Positions 15,124 through 23,959 of a stretch of 64,000 nt of DNA are shown here, piece after piece. The position numbers and the translations under genes are program-made. The stretch is taken from NCBI RefSeq assembly GCF_003075395.1, contig NZ_QDFV01000002.1, forward strand, positions 434,001 through 498,000, read 5' to 3'. The first letter of the stretch is position 1. The number at the start of each line of letters is the position of its first letter. Source of the DNA: Microbacterium sp. TPD7012 (GTDB taxonomy: Bacteria; Actinomycetota; Actinomycetes; Actinomycetales; Microbacteriaceae). The notes under the pieces were generated by a model. The model worked only from the letters and a program-made list of their open reading frames with translations. It was not told where the DNA came from and searched no databases.

Positions 15124-16374
15124 TTACTGCTGCTGGGGTACGGCGGTGGTCAGGGGCGTCGACGATGACGTCGAGCGGATGCCGCGGCAGCAGCGGATCA
15201 CGGGCGGCGCGGTGATCGCCAGGAGGACCGCGAGCCCGGCGGGCAGCAGCATCGCGACGGGCAGAGAGGTCGCGGCGGCGAGAAATCCGATCAGGGCGGG
15301 GCCGAGGAGCCCGCCGCCGTAGCTGATCATCGTGACGACGGAGAGCTTCTGGGCGGTCTCGCCGCGCTCAGCCAGGGTGCCGATCACGATCGGCCAGATC
15401 AGGGCGGTCCCGGCCCCCGCGAGCGCCCAGCCGGAGACGGCGACGATCACGGCGACGGGCCTGTCCGGCACCAGACCCGCGGTGAGCACGGCGGCATAGC
15501 CGATCGCGGCGAGCCCGCTGGTGAGGCGGACCGTGCGCAGCGGCCCGAGCCGGCGGCGGAGCGCGTCGCCGCCGAAGCGCATCACGGTCATCGCCGCGAA
15601 GAAGACGCCGTAGACCAGGGAACCGGTCGCCGGATCCGCGCCGAGGATGCGGGTCGTGTGCAGACCCGCCCAGTCGGTCGCGGCACCTTCGGTGAGGAAG
15701 GCGGCCGCCCCCACCATGCCCAGGGCGACGAGATGGCCCGGCCGGAGCGGTGCAGCGCCGGCATCTCCCGTATCGCCGTCGACGGAAGGGACGAGCGCGG
15801 ACGCCGGAGCAGCACCGGACGCCGTCGGCAGCCCGCGCAGCCGCATCCCCACCAGAGCGGATGCCGTCACCAGGAGCCCCGCGCCTCCGGAGATCGCGAG
15901 GCGACTGTCGAGGCCCGCGTGCAGAGCGGCGGCGAGCAGCAGCCCGCCGCCCGCGGCGCCGAGCGTCCAGAAGCCGTGCATGCGGGCGATCACCGGCCGC
16001 CCCATCGCCGTCTCCACCGCCATCGCCTGGGTGCTGAGCGCGATGTTCGTGGCACCGCAGCCGAGTCCGAACATCCCGGCCGCCAGGAGCAGCACGGGAA
16101 GGGACGGCGCGATGCCCGCCAGCAGGAGGGCACCGCCGGCGCATGGCAGTGCCGCGGCCAGCATCCGCCCGGCCGAACCGGAGAAGCGGCCCGCGGCCCG
16201 CATCGCCAGCAGCGCGAAGCTCGCGACGACGAGCAGCATGACGCCGATGGCCGCCGGTCCGAGGTCGAGGCGCGCGTCGAGCGCGGGGAGACCTGCGCCC
16301 CAGACCGCTGTCATCAGACCGGTCAGCCCGTGGCAGAGGGTGATGAGTCGGCGGCGGGAGCGGAGGATGTCCAT
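15124..16374 (-). CDS. MFS transporter
   Basis: A 416-residue major-facilitator protein with about twelve hydrophobic helices in two halves, split by a linker near residues 195-215 (ASALVPSVDGDTG). Helix 4-5 contains GLGCGATNIALSTQAMAVE, typical of FucP/YbjJ-like sugar or drug transporters. ATG 16374 (MDILRSRRR) was chosen because the basic run directly precedes helix 1; an ATG seven codons upstream is possible. It is divergent from a LysR regulator that probably controls it. Confidence 0.88.
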   Translation of the reverse strand: MDILRSRRRLITLCHGLTGLMTAVWGAGLPALDARLDLGPAAIGVMLLVVASFALLAMRAAGRFSGSAGRMLAAALPCAGGALLLAGIAPSLPVLLLAAGMFGLGCGATNIALSTQAMAVETAMGRPVIARMHGFWTLGAAGGGLLLAAALHAGLDSRLAISGGAGLLVTASALVGMRLRGLPTASGAAPASALVPSVDGDTGDAGAAPLRPGHLVALGMVGAAAFLTEGAATDWAGLHTTRILGADPATGSLVYGVFFAAMTVMRFGGDALRRRLGPLRTVRLTSGLAAIGYAAVLTAGLVPDRPVAVIVAVSGWALAGAGTALIWPIVIGTLAERGETAQKLSVVTMISYGGGLLGPALIGFLAAATSLPVAMLLPAGLAVLLAITAPPVIRCCRGIRSTSSSTPLTTAVPQQQ

Positions 16375-16466
16375 GGCTCCAGGGTGCGCCGGCACCGGCC
16401 GCCATCTCCAACACCCTTTTGCGCGCGATTGACGCGTTCCTGTTGTGAATCCGGTATAACGAGACC

Positions 16467-17396
16467 ATGGCCGATGAGCTCGAGCTGCGTCTGCTGCGCC
16501 ACTTCGTCACGGTGGCGGAGGAGCTGCACTTCCGTCGTGCCGCCGAACGGCTGTTCATCGCCCAGCAGGCCTTGAGCCGCGACATCCGGCGGCTGGAGGA
16601 TCGGGTCGGCACCCCGCTGCTCACCCGCTCCACCCGCAGCGTCGAACTGACGGATGCCGGGCGACGGCTGCTGCCGCGTGCGAAGGAGATGCTGGCGCTG
16701 CACGACCTCGCGCTGCGCGAGCTCCGTGACGATGAACCCCTCGTGGTCGACGTCGTGGACGCGGAACTGACCCCGGCTCTGGTGCTGGAGGCCGTGCGGA
16801 GCCGAGCGTCGGGCAGCGAGTTCATCGCCCGGTTCGGTCAGCGCGGGGACGGGGGCCGAGGCTCGTCGGCAGACGTCGTCTTCGATCGCGTGCGGCGTCC
16901 GTCGCCCGAGGTGTCGTCTCAGCTGGTCCGCTTCGAACCGCTCGCGGTGCTCGTTCCGGAGCGGCATCCGCTGGCGGATCGGGACGCCGTCGCCTTCGAG
17001 GATCTGCGCGGCACACGCGTCTGCTCGCGTGCCGGCGGGCACGTGACGGAGGGCTGGATCGACGCGACCGCGCAGCTTCTGGCACCGTTCGGCATAGACC
17101 CGGCGATCGGCCACCCCGTGGTGGCGGGAGGGGAGGAGCTCGCGCAGCATCTGCGGCTGCGCAGCGCTCCCGTGCTCGCTCTCGCCTCCCAGCAGCCGGT
17201 CGAGGGGGCCGTCCTCCTCCCGGTGGTCGACCCGATCCCGCTCTTCCCCTGGGCGATGTCGTGGCGCAGTGATCTCGACCACCCGGGGCTCGACGAGCTG
17301 CGCGAGGCCGCTCGTCGGCTCACGGAGACCCGGGGGTGGCTCGATGTTCCGGCGGGCGCGTGGCTGCCCTCGCCCGAGAGCCGATCCGCGGGGTGA
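16467..17396 (+). CDS. LysR-family transcriptional regulator
   Basis: A 309-residue LysR regulator. The winged HTH lies at residues 5-63 (FVTVAEELHFRRAAERLFIAQ, QALSRDIRRLE) and an effector-binding periplasmic-protein-like domain from about 88 on. The ATG follows a TATAAC -10 by 6 nt (leaderless). The 92-nt divergent region before the MFS gene should hold its operator. By the usual LysR logic it activates or represses that transporter; the ligand is unknown. Confidence 0.93.
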   Translation: MADELELRLLRHFVTVAEELHFRRAAERLFIAQQALSRDIRRLEDRVGTPLLTRSTRSVELTDAGRRLLPRAKEMLALHDLALRELRDDEPLVVDVVDAELTPALVLEAVRSRASGSEFIARFGQRGDGGRGSSADVVFDRVRRPSPEVSSQLVRFEPLAVLVPERHPLADRDAVAFEDLRGTRVCSRAGGHVTEGWIDATAQLLAPFGIDPAIGHPVVAGGEELAQHLRLRSAPVLALASQQPVEGAVLLPVVDPIPLFPWAMSWRSDLDHPGLDELREAARRLTETRGWLDVPAGAWLPSPESRSAG

Positions 17397-17449
17397 GCCA
17401 CACGTCGGGAGCGCGACGTCAGGTCCGTGGCGCGGAGTAGCCTCGGCTC

Positions 17450-17944
17450 ATGGTCGCTTTCGGAACGCTCGACACCCCCGTGGGCGTGATCGGCGTCGTC
17501 AGCGACGGCACCGCGATCACTCGCCTCGGCTGGCGCGCCCCCGCTCCCGAAGGAAGCGGATCCCGACCGGATCCGCTGCTGAGCGAAGCGCTCGCCCAGC
17601 TGCGCGCCTACTTCGCCGGCGAGTTGACGACGTTCGATCTGCCGATCGATCTCGGCGCGCAGACGGCGACCACGCACGCCGTGCTCACGGCGCTGCACGA
17701 GACCGTCGGCTACGGCACGCCGGTGACGTACGGTCAGCTCGCCGCGCGCAGCGGCACCGACGTGCCCGCGCGGGGGATCGGCTCGATCATGGGAGCGAAC
17801 CCGATCCCGATCATCGTGCCGTGCCATCGGGTCGTCGCCGGCGACGGCCTCGGCGGATACTCGGGCGGCAACCCGGGTGAGGGACTCGCCACGAAGCGAT
17901 GGCTGCTGGAACTCGAGGGCGCGCTGCCCGCCTCCCTGTTCTGA
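17450..17944 (+). CDS. ogt: Methylated-DNA--protein-cysteine methyltransferase
   Basis: A 164-residue suicide DNA-repair protein that removes O6-alkyl groups from guanine. The active site is IVPCHRVV with Cys125. The helix-turn-helix is VTYGQLAARSG and the Asn hinge is MGANPIP. It lacks an Ada regulatory domain, so it fits Ogt. A TAGCCT -10 ends 6 nt before the ATG, again pointing to a leaderless message. Confidence 0.95.
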   Translation: MVAFGTLDTPVGVIGVVSDGTAITRLGWRAPAPEGSGSRPDPLLSEALAQLRAYFAGELTTFDLPIDLGAQTATTHAVLTALHETVGYGTPVTYGQLAARSGTDVPARGIGSIMGANPIPIIVPCHRVVAGDGLGGYSGGNPGEGLATKRWLLELEGALPASLF

Positions 17945-18026
17945 TCCGGTCCTCGTCATCCCGTCATCTCGGCCCACCGCGGCCTGAGAGAATGGAGGCG
18001 CCGAGTCCCGATCCCGAGGAGCCAAC

Positions 18027-19430
18027 GTGCAGTTCATCTCCACCCGCGGCGGCATGCAGCCGCAGTCGTTCAGCGAGACGCTGCTGGAGGGCCTCGCGCC
18101 CGACGGGGGACTCGCCGTTCCCGAGGTGATCCCGACGGTCGACGGCGAGACGCTCGAGCGCTGGCGCGCGCTCACGTATCCGCAGCTCGCGACCGAGGTG
18201 CTGGGACTGTTCGCCACCGACATCCCGCGTGCCGACCTCGCCCGGATGACGGCCGACGCGTACGCGGACTTCCCGGCCGGCGTCGTCCCGCTGCGCGCGA
18301 TCGACGGCGACCTCACGCTGGTCGGACTCTCCGAGGGGCCGACGCTGGCCTTCAAGGACATGGCGATGCAGTTCCTCGGCCAGGTGCTCGAGTACACGCT
18401 GGAGCGCCAGGACGCCGTGCTCAACATCCTCGGCGCCACCTCCGGCGACACCGGCTCGGCTGCCGAGCACGCCCTGCGCGGCAAGGAGCGCGTCGCGGTG
18501 TTCATGCTCTCGCCGCAGGGGCGGATGAGCGCGTTCCAGCGCGCGCAGATGTTCTCGCTCGACGACGCGAACGTGCACAACATCGCGGTCGAGGGCGTCT
18601 TCGACGACTGCCAGAATCTCGTCAAGCACCTCGCGGGCGACCTCGTGTTCAAGCGCGCTCAGCACCTCGGCGCGGTGAACTCCATCAACCTCGGGCGGAT
18701 CGCCGCGCAGGTCGTGTACTACTTCTGGGCCTGGCTGCGGGCGACGGATGCCGGGGGCTGGACCGAGCTCTCGTTCACGGTTCCGTCCGGCAACTTCGGG
18801 AACATCCTCTCCGGGTTCTACGCCAAGCAGATGGGGCTCCCTGTCCGTCGGCTCGTCCTGGCCGCGAACGAGAACAACGTGCTCGACGAGTTCTTCCGGA
18901 CCGGTGTCTACCGTCCGCGCAGCGCGGAGCAGACGCTGGCCACCTCCAGCCCGTCGATGGACATCTCGAAGGCGTCGAACCTCGAGCGGTTCATCTTCGA
19001 ACTCGTCGGACGTGATGCCTCACGGGTCGTCGGCGCCTGGCGCGACCTCGAGGAGCAGGGCTTCTTCGACTTCTCCGCCGAGCTGTCCCGTTTCGCCTCG
19101 GAGTTCGGCATCGTGAGCGGCACATCGACCCACGACGACCGGCTCGCGACGATCCGCTCCGTCTACGAGACCACGGGCGAGATCATCGATCCGCACACGG
19201 CCGACGGCGTCCGCATCGCCCGGGAGTACCTCGAGCCCGGTGTGCCGATGCTCGTGCTGGAGACCGCGAAGCCCGAGAAGTTCGCGGAGACGATCCACGA
19301 GGCCATCGGCGTCGAGCTCGCCTACGCTCCCGAGCTGCGCGAGATGCTCGATGCTCCGCAGCACGTGACCGAGATGGCGGACGACGAGCACGTGCTCCGC
19401 GCCTTCATCGCGGAGAACGCGCTGCACTGA
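18027..19430 (+). CDS. thrC: Threonine synthase
   Basis: A 467-residue PLP enzyme converting O-phosphohomoserine to threonine. Residue Lys110 in TLAFKDMAMQFLG is the PLP lysine. The phosphate-binding loop GATSGDTGSAAEHA (about 134) and SNFGN-like PSGNFGNILSGFYAKQMG follow. The length and the N-terminal STRGG motif match the longer fungal/Gram-negative-like ThrC class. GTG 18027 has GAGGAG 6 nt upstream. It stands apart from hom/thrB in this window. Confidence 0.96.
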   Translation: MQFISTRGGMQPQSFSETLLEGLAPDGGLAVPEVIPTVDGETLERWRALTYPQLATEVLGLFATDIPRADLARMTADAYADFPAGVVPLRAIDGDLTLVGLSEGPTLAFKDMAMQFLGQVLEYTLERQDAVLNILGATSGDTGSAAEHALRGKERVAVFMLSPQGRMSAFQRAQMFSLDDANVHNIAVEGVFDDCQNLVKHLAGDLVFKRAQHLGAVNSINLGRIAAQVVYYFWAWLRATDAGGWTELSFTVPSGNFGNILSGFYAKQMGLPVRRLVLAANENNVLDEFFRTGVYRPRSAEQTLATSSPSMDISKASNLERFIFELVGRDASRVVGAWRDLEEQGFFDFSAELSRFASEFGIVSGTSTHDDRLATIRSVYETTGEIIDPHTADGVRIAREYLEPGVPMLVLETAKPEKFAETIHEAIGVELAYAPELREMLDAPQHVTEMADDEHVLRAFIAENALH

Positions 19431-19454
19431 GTCGGCGGGCGCGGAGCGCCTCGG

Positions 19455-19865
19455 TCACTCCGGGTTGCCGTGCAGCATCCAGGCGATGCCGAAGCGGTCG
19501 ACGAGCATGCCGAACGTGCCGCCCCAGGGCGGGACATCCAGTGGCATGGTGATCGTCGCGCCGTCGGACAGCCTGTCCCACACCTGCTGCGTGACCTGCT
19601 GCGTGTTGCCGCTCAGCGACACCGATATGCCCTGCGGCTTCTCGTACGTCATGCCGTCGGGAGTGTCCGACGCCATGAGCACCAGCCCCTCGGGTGTCGT
19701 CAGCTGGCCGTGCATGACCAGGTCCTTCTGACTCGGGTCCTGCACCATGTCGGGGAAGTCCCCGAACACGCTGATGTCGAGCTCCCCGCCGAGGACGCTC
19801 TGATAGAACTCGAGCGCGTCGCGCGCGTCGGTGCGGAAGGACAGATACGGGTTGAGATCGGGCAT
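19455..19865 (-). CDS. VOC-fold protein, PhnB-like
   Basis: A 136-residue glyoxalase/bleomycin-resistance-fold protein of the PhnB-like group. It shows LNPYLSFRTDARDALEFYQSVLGGELD at the N-terminus and WGGTFGMLVDRFGIAWML at the C-terminus. ATG 19865 starts at the conserved N-terminus; an extra 14 codons upstream are unlikely. Members rarely have a known substrate. The next gene in the same direction starts 51 nt upstream. Confidence 0.85.
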   Translation of the reverse strand: MPDLNPYLSFRTDARDALEFYQSVLGGELDISVFGDFPDMVQDPSQKDLVMHGQLTTPEGLVLMASDTPDGMTYEKPQGISVSLSGNTQQVTQQVWDRLSDGATITMPLDVPPWGGTFGMLVDRFGIAWMLHGNPE

Positions 19866-19958
19866 GGACGACTCCAAGGATGTGCGGGACGGAGCCCGGA
19901 TCGGCATCGATGCACGACAGTCTGCGCCGGGTCGGGGTCGTCCGCAAGGGGTCCTGTG

Positions 19959-20225
19959 TCAGGTCGGCAGCGCCTTGACCGCCGCGGTCAGAACCTGCGG
20001 GACCGTGGGCACGCCCTCGGCGCGGAAGACCTCGACGCCGGCGCCGTCCCGGATGATGACGGTGGGCGTGAAGCGGATGTCGAGCGCTTCCGCGGCATCC
20101 GGCTCGAGAGCGACGTCGATCTCCGTCACCGTGGCGTCCGGAAGGAACCGGACGGCATCGGCGAGCACCGAGCGGGTGCGCGAACACGCGCCACAGAACG
20201 ACGAGGAGACCAGGGTCAGCTCCAT
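19959..20225 (-). CDS. Thioredoxin-fold protein
   Basis: An 88-residue minimal thioredoxin domain with a CGAC redox motif (SSFCGACSRTRSVL) and cis-Pro (FTPTVIIRDG). It lacks a signal peptide, so it should act in the cytosol as a small thiol reductant or chaperone-type oxidoreductase. I start at ATG 20225 (MELTLVSSSF), just ahead of beta1. Confidence 0.85.
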   Translation of the reverse strand: MELTLVSSSFCGACSRTRSVLADAVRFLPDATVTEIDVALEPDAAEALDIRFTPTVIIRDGAGVEVFRAEGVPTVPQVLTAAVKALPT

Positions 20226-20316
20226 CCGCACCTCCTCGGGACCATGCCTGTTCCTCGGATGCAACCGCCGGCGATCGTCGCCTGTTCCCTGAGGGGCCGG
20301 CGCGCCTCGACCGCGT

Positions 20317-20715
20317 TCAGAACTCGGTGCGCTTGACGAGGCCGCGATTGGTGCGGATGTGCTCGTAGTCCCACTGGATCTCGCGAGCCGCCGACAGCCA
20401 GGCGCCCAGTGCTTCGACGTCGATGTCGTCGGCGCCCCGGTAACGCACCTCTGCGGCCTCGAACGAACCAGACGGTGCGAGTCCCTCGACGTCGAACGAC
20501 TGCCCGCTCCAGAACATCAGCCGCACGGCGTCCTTCAGGCGGTCGTAGCCGACGATCGGGTTGCCGTCGAGGAACCAGACGGGATGCGCATGCCAGACCT
20601 TCGCGGCCGCTTCGGGGAGCCCTCGGTCGATCTCCGCCGCCAGCAGGTCGCAGATCTCCCGATCCTCGGGCGCGAGCTTTCGGTGGTAGCCGAGTACGTC
20701 GTCGGGGAGAGACAT
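20317..20715 (-). CDS. DUF1801-family protein
   Basis: A 132-residue YdhG/DUF1801-like protein (PEAAAKVWHAHPVWFLDGNPIVGYDRLKDAVRLMFWSG). These share an SCP2-unrelated alpha/beta fold sometimes linked to iron chaperone function in Bacillus FrataxinYdhG. The biochemical role here is not established. It is immediately upstream of nothing cotranscribed with certainty; the coiled-coil gene ends 2 nt before its ATG and may form an operon with it. Confidence 0.8.
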   Translation of the reverse strand: MSLPDDVLGYHRKLAPEDREICDLLAAEIDRGLPEAAAKVWHAHPVWFLDGNPIVGYDRLKDAVRLMFWSGQSFDVEGLAPSGSFEAAEVRYRGADDIDVEALGAWLSAAREIQWDYEHIRTNRGLVKRTEF

Positions 20716-20717
20716 GG

Positions 20718-21083
20718 TCAGCCTCTGTCCAGCCCGAAGGTGTGCTTCACGAGTGCGCGGACGTCTCGGTCGAGCCCGTCGATGCGGGAGTCGATGGCGT
20801 CGAATCGGGAGTTCACCGAGTCGAATTGGGAGTTCACCGAGTCGAATCGGGAGTTGACGGAGTCGAAGCGGGAGTTGACGGACTCGAACTTCCAGTCGAC
20901 AGCGTCGAACCGGCCGATCACCTCTCCGCGCAACCCGCTGATCTCCGCCCGGAGAATGCGGATGAAGAGCGTCGACACGATCGTGAGCATGCCGAACATG
21001 AGAGCGATGACGGCACCGATCATGGTCCAGGTCTGAGGTTCGGTCAAGGCGGGCACGCTCCCATTCTGTTCGGACGATGCCAT
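20718..21083 (-). CDS. Membrane-anchored heptad-repeat coiled-coil protein
   Basis: A 121-residue protein with one transmembrane helix (about residues 19-42, MIGAVIALMFGMLTIVSTLF) and a cytosolic coiled coil. Seven consecutive heptads follow the pattern FDSVNSR, with Phe/Ile and Val/Leu in the core positions. ATG 21083 places a short polar segment before the helix. The repeats are nearly identical at DNA level (see the tandem repeat). Proteins of this layout are often called hemolysin XhlA-like or DUF-type, but function is unknown. Confidence 0.72.
   Translation of the reverse strand: MASSEQNGSVPALTEPQTWTMIGAVIALMFGMLTIVSTLFIRILRAEISGLRGEVIGRFDAVDWKFESVNSRFDSVNSRFDSVNSQFDSVNSRFDAIDSRIDGLDRDVRALVKHTFGLDRG
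20800..20890. repeat. Tandem 21-bp repeat encoding heptads
   Basis: About four near-identical 21-bp units (20800-20820, 20821-20841, 20842-20862, 20863-20883) carry the core TCGAATCGGGAGTTCACC with few changes. The unit length equals seven codons, so copy-number change would lengthen or shorten the coiled coil without frameshift. Confidence 0.85.
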
Positions 21084-21163
21084 CCTGCCAAGGGGTTGCG
21101 TGTTGCGGCAGCGGTTGGGGACAAGCCGCATCCCGCAGGCTCTGGGGAGGAGAACTGACGCTC

Positions 21164-22174
21164 TCAGCGGCTCTCGGGCATCACCCGCGGATGCAGCAGG
21201 CCGGATGCCGCGCCCAGCACCGCCCCGACGAGTGTGTCGACGATGCGTTCTCCGGCGACGTCCATCGCGCCGATCTCCCCGGTCGCGGCTCCCGTGAGGA
21301 GCAGGACGAGCGGTGTGATGAACACCAGCGCCAGGGCGTAGTGGCGCACCACGACGAGCTCGATCAGGAACTGCAGCGCGGCCAGGAGGAGTGCGAGCCG
21401 GAGTCCGGACGGATGCAGCAGCGCGAGAGCCGCGTAGACGCCGGCCCCGACGACGGTGCCGAGCATACGATGCAACCCGCGCTGGAATGCCGCGCCTCGG
21501 GCCGCGGCGTCACCGATGACCGCGACCGCCGAACCGACGATCCAGTAGGTGCGCGCAGGGTCGATCACGAGCCCGAGGAGCACGCCGACGACCGCGACGA
21601 TGGCGACGCGCAGCAGGAGCACGCGGGATCCGGCGTCGAGCGCGGGCCCGGGAAGCAGCGCGTTCAGCCGTCGTGCGGTCTTGGCGCGTGCTCTCGCCGA
21701 CAGCAGCGGGGTCAGGGCGACGGCGTACGAGAAGGCGCACCCCGCGGCGAGCGCGGTGACATACACGAGAGGTGACACGTCCGAGGCCGCCACCACGTGC
21801 GCGGAGAGCCCGAAGACCAGCACGAAGAACAGCGGTCCCGGCGGGCCGAGACGGAAGCCGAAGGCGAGCCCGGCGGAGGCGACCGCCACGACGATGACAC
21901 CGGCGCTCACCAGCCACGGGCTCTCTGCGACGAGAACGCCGAGCACCGCGCTGAGCATGAGACCGGCCGCGATCAGCGGAAGCGCTCGTGCCCGATCGAC
22001 GGTCGGCGCCGAGCCGAGGTACAGCACGGTGAACGCACCGCTCGCGGCGATGTATCCGAGGGCCGGCTGACCGAGAAGGGCCATCACGGCGATCGGAACC
22101 CCGATGCCCAGCGCGGCCTGCAGCGCGAGCGGCCACCGGGGACCGCGCGATGGCGCGAAGGTGAAGAGGCTCAC
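21164..22174 (-). CDS. FUSC-like aromatic-acid exporter-family membrane protein
   Basis: A 336-residue membrane protein with two blocks of about six hydrophobic helices (residues 18-140 and 190-320) and a short basic linker (SARARAKTARRLNALL). This is the Fusaric-acid-resistance/FUSC_2 pattern, with RTYWIVGSAVAVIGDAAARGAAFQRGLHRMLGTVVGA as the family signature. I prefer GTG 22174, which follows GACAAT by 6 nt; an ATG nine codons upstream is the alternative. Export of aromatic or organic acids is a family-level guess. Confidence 0.8.
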   Translation of the reverse strand: MSLFTFAPSRGPRWPLALQAALGIGVPIAVMALLGQPALGYIAASGAFTVLYLGSAPTVDRARALPLIAAGLMLSAVLGVLVAESPWLVSAGVIVVAVASAGLAFGFRLGPPGPLFFVLVFGLSAHVVAASDVSPLVYVTALAAGCAFSYAVALTPLLSARARAKTARRLNALLPGPALDAGSRVLLLRVAIVAVVGVLLGLVIDPARTYWIVGSAVAVIGDAAARGAAFQRGLHRMLGTVVGAGVYAALALLHPSGLRLALLLAALQFLIELVVVRHYALALVFITPLVLLLTGAATGEIGAMDVAGERIVDTLVGAVLGAASGLLHPRVMPESR

Positions 22175-22204
22175 CCCTCCATTGTCGTCGTCGCCCGGCA
22201 TCCG

Positions 22205-22945
22205 TCAGCGCGCGGCGAGCCACTCCTCGAAGGTCTGTCGACCCAGAACGGCATCCGGCCCGGGGAGGGCGGCCCCGGCGCGCATGCCGGCCATCTGCGG
22301 CCCTGGCACGTTCAGCGCCGGGATCCATCCGCGATAGCCCTGTCCGCGCGCATAGGCGCGGATCATGTCGGCGAGCTGCTCCTCGCGCGGACCCGCGATG
22401 TCCGCCACCCTCCCCCGTGGCTCGTCGACGGCGAGGGCGGCCAGGCGCTCGCCGACCTCGCGAGCGGCGATGGGCTGGGTGCGGGCCCTCGGGGCGATGT
22501 GGAGGGGGCCGACCTTCGCCCGCGCGAACAGCTGCGCCGCGAACTCGTGGAACTGCGTCGCACGCTGGATCGTCCACGGCACCCGTGACGCCTCGATCAC
22601 CTTCTCCTGCGCGACCTTCCCTGCGTAGTAGTCGTAGGGGATGCGATCGATGCCGACGATCGAGAGGAGCACGACGTGCGAGACGCCGGCGTCCGCGGCG
22701 GCCGAGACGAGATTCCCCGTCGCTGCGGTGAAGAACTCGATCGCCTCCGCGGCCTTGAGCGTCTCGACGCTCGCGACATCGATGACCGCATCCACACCCG
22801 TGAGAGCGGCGTCCAGGCCGCTCCCGGTCACGAGATCGACCCCGTGCGAGCGGCTGAGCACGACGGCGTCGTGGCCGGCTGCCCGCACCGCCTCGACGGT
22901 ATACCTGCCGACGACTCCGGTTCCTCCTGCGACGGCGATCTTCAT
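22205..22945 (-). CDS. NmrA-like NAD(P)H-binding oxidoreductase
   Basis: A 246-residue atypical SDR. It begins with MKIAVAGGTGVVGRYTVEAV (NAD(P)-binding) and has LLSIVGID and YYAGKVAQEKVI (Tyr/Lys-like) motifs. ATG 22945 sits directly before the nucleotide-binding strand and has GGAGAG-type ribosome site. It is divergent from an ECF41-type sigma gene. ECF41 loci typically carry a carboxymuconolactone decarboxylase, oxidoreductase or epimerase gene, so this enzyme is probably the sigma target. Confidence 0.87.
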   Translation of the reverse strand: MKIAVAGGTGVVGRYTVEAVRAAGHDAVVLSRSHGVDLVTGSGLDAALTGVDAVIDVASVETLKAAEAIEFFTAATGNLVSAAADAGVSHVVLLSIVGIDRIPYDYYAGKVAQEKVIEASRVPWTIQRATQFHEFAAQLFARAKVGPLHIAPRARTQPIAAREVGERLAALAVDEPRGRVADIAGPREEQLADMIRAYARGQGYRGWIPALNVPGPQMAGMRAGAALPGPDAVLGRQTFEEWLAAR

Positions 22946-23052
22946 GACGGACTCTCCTCGATACGGGCTCATACTCCTTCGACGACGCGGGCACCGGAAA
23001 CGTGAGGCGCCCGTGTCGACGGATGCTCTGATCCGGGACAGGATAGAGGGCG

Positions 23053-23934
23053 ATGGACGATATCGACGCGCTGGAGTCCGAGCGCCGCAACCTCCTCGCC
23101 CTCGCGTACCGCATGCTCGGCACCGTGGCCGACGCCGAGGACGCGGTGCAGGAGACGTATGTGCGCTGGTACCGCCTGTCCGGAGAGGAGCGCGCGGAGA
23201 TCCTCAACCCGGCGGCCTGGCTCACGCGCGTCGCCGGGCGCGTCTGCCTCGACGTCCTCGGATCCGCGCGGGTGCGACGCGAGAGCTACGTCGGTCCATG
23301 GCTTCCCGAACCGCTCCCGCGCAGCTCCCCGCTCGTGGCCTCCGCCCCACTCGATCCGCTCGAGCGCGTCACGCTCGATGAGTCCGTGAGCATGGCGCTG
23401 CTGGTGGTGCTGGAGTCGCTCACGCCGGCGGAACGGGTCTCGTTCGTGCTGCACGACGTGTTCGGCGTGCCGTTCGCCGAGATCGCCGAGACGGTCGGCC
23501 GCAGCCAGGACGCGGTCCGCCAGCTCGCCTCGCAGGGGCGACGGCGCGTACGGGATCGTCGAGCCGGGATGGCCACACGAGAGCAGCACGACGCCGTGGC
23601 GCGCGCTTTCCTCGAGGCGTCGGCGACCGGAGAGCTCGAGCGGCTCATCGCGCTGCTCGATCCCGACGTCGTGCTGCGGTCCGACGGCGGCGGCAAGATG
23701 TCCGCAGCGCGGCGTCCCGTGGTCGGCCCGGACCGGGTCGCGCGGTTCCTGCTCGGCATCCCGCATCTCAATCCGGGGATCGAGCTCACCCCCACGGAGA
23801 CGCCCGACGGCATCGCGCTGCTGGCCACGCTGAACGGCCGCACCGATTCGGTCGTGTCCGTCGCCGTCGCCCGCGATCGCATCACCGAGATCTTCATCGT
23901 CCGCAACCCCGACAAGCTCACGCAGTGGCAGTGA
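23053..23934 (+). CDS. ECF41-type sigma factor with SnoaL-like C-terminal domain
   Basis: A 293-residue sigma factor (SigJ-like). Region 2 spans about residues 9-75 (AYRMLGTVADAEDAVQETYVRW) and region 4 about 115-170 (LTPAERVSFVLHDVFGVPF, VGRSQDAVRQLASQ). The linker holds YVGPWLPEPL, and an NTF2/SnoaL-like domain (about 178-293) holds DGGGKMSAARRPVVG and a terminal NPDKL. These are hallmark motifs of ECF41, whose C-terminal domain regulates the sigma factor in place of an anti-sigma protein. I did not find the reported TGTCACA/CGTC promoter upstream of the divergent oxidoreductase. Confidence 0.93.
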   Translation: MDDIDALESERRNLLALAYRMLGTVADAEDAVQETYVRWYRLSGEERAEILNPAAWLTRVAGRVCLDVLGSARVRRESYVGPWLPEPLPRSSPLVASAPLDPLERVTLDESVSMALLVVLESLTPAERVSFVLHDVFGVPFAEIAETVGRSQDAVRQLASQGRRRVRDRRAGMATREQHDAVARAFLEASATGELERLIALLDPDVVLRSDGGGKMSAARRPVVGPDRVARFLLGIPHLNPGIELTPTETPDGIALLATLNGRTDSVVSVAVARDRITEIFIVRNPDKLTQWQ

Positions 23935-23959
23935 CGGGGCGCTCGCTACGATGGCGACT

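Noticed and set aside
16919..18652. 577-codon minus-strand frame across lysR, ogt and thrC
   Set aside because: It runs opposite three well-supported genes and has shadow-type composition.
20800..20890. CRISPR-like or VNTR array
   Set aside because: The 21-bp units are contiguous without unique spacers and encode protein heptads.
23951..23959. ATG three codons upstream of the M20 peptidase GTG
   Set aside because: The ATG lies within the TACGAT -10 box and would not be on the predicted mRNA.
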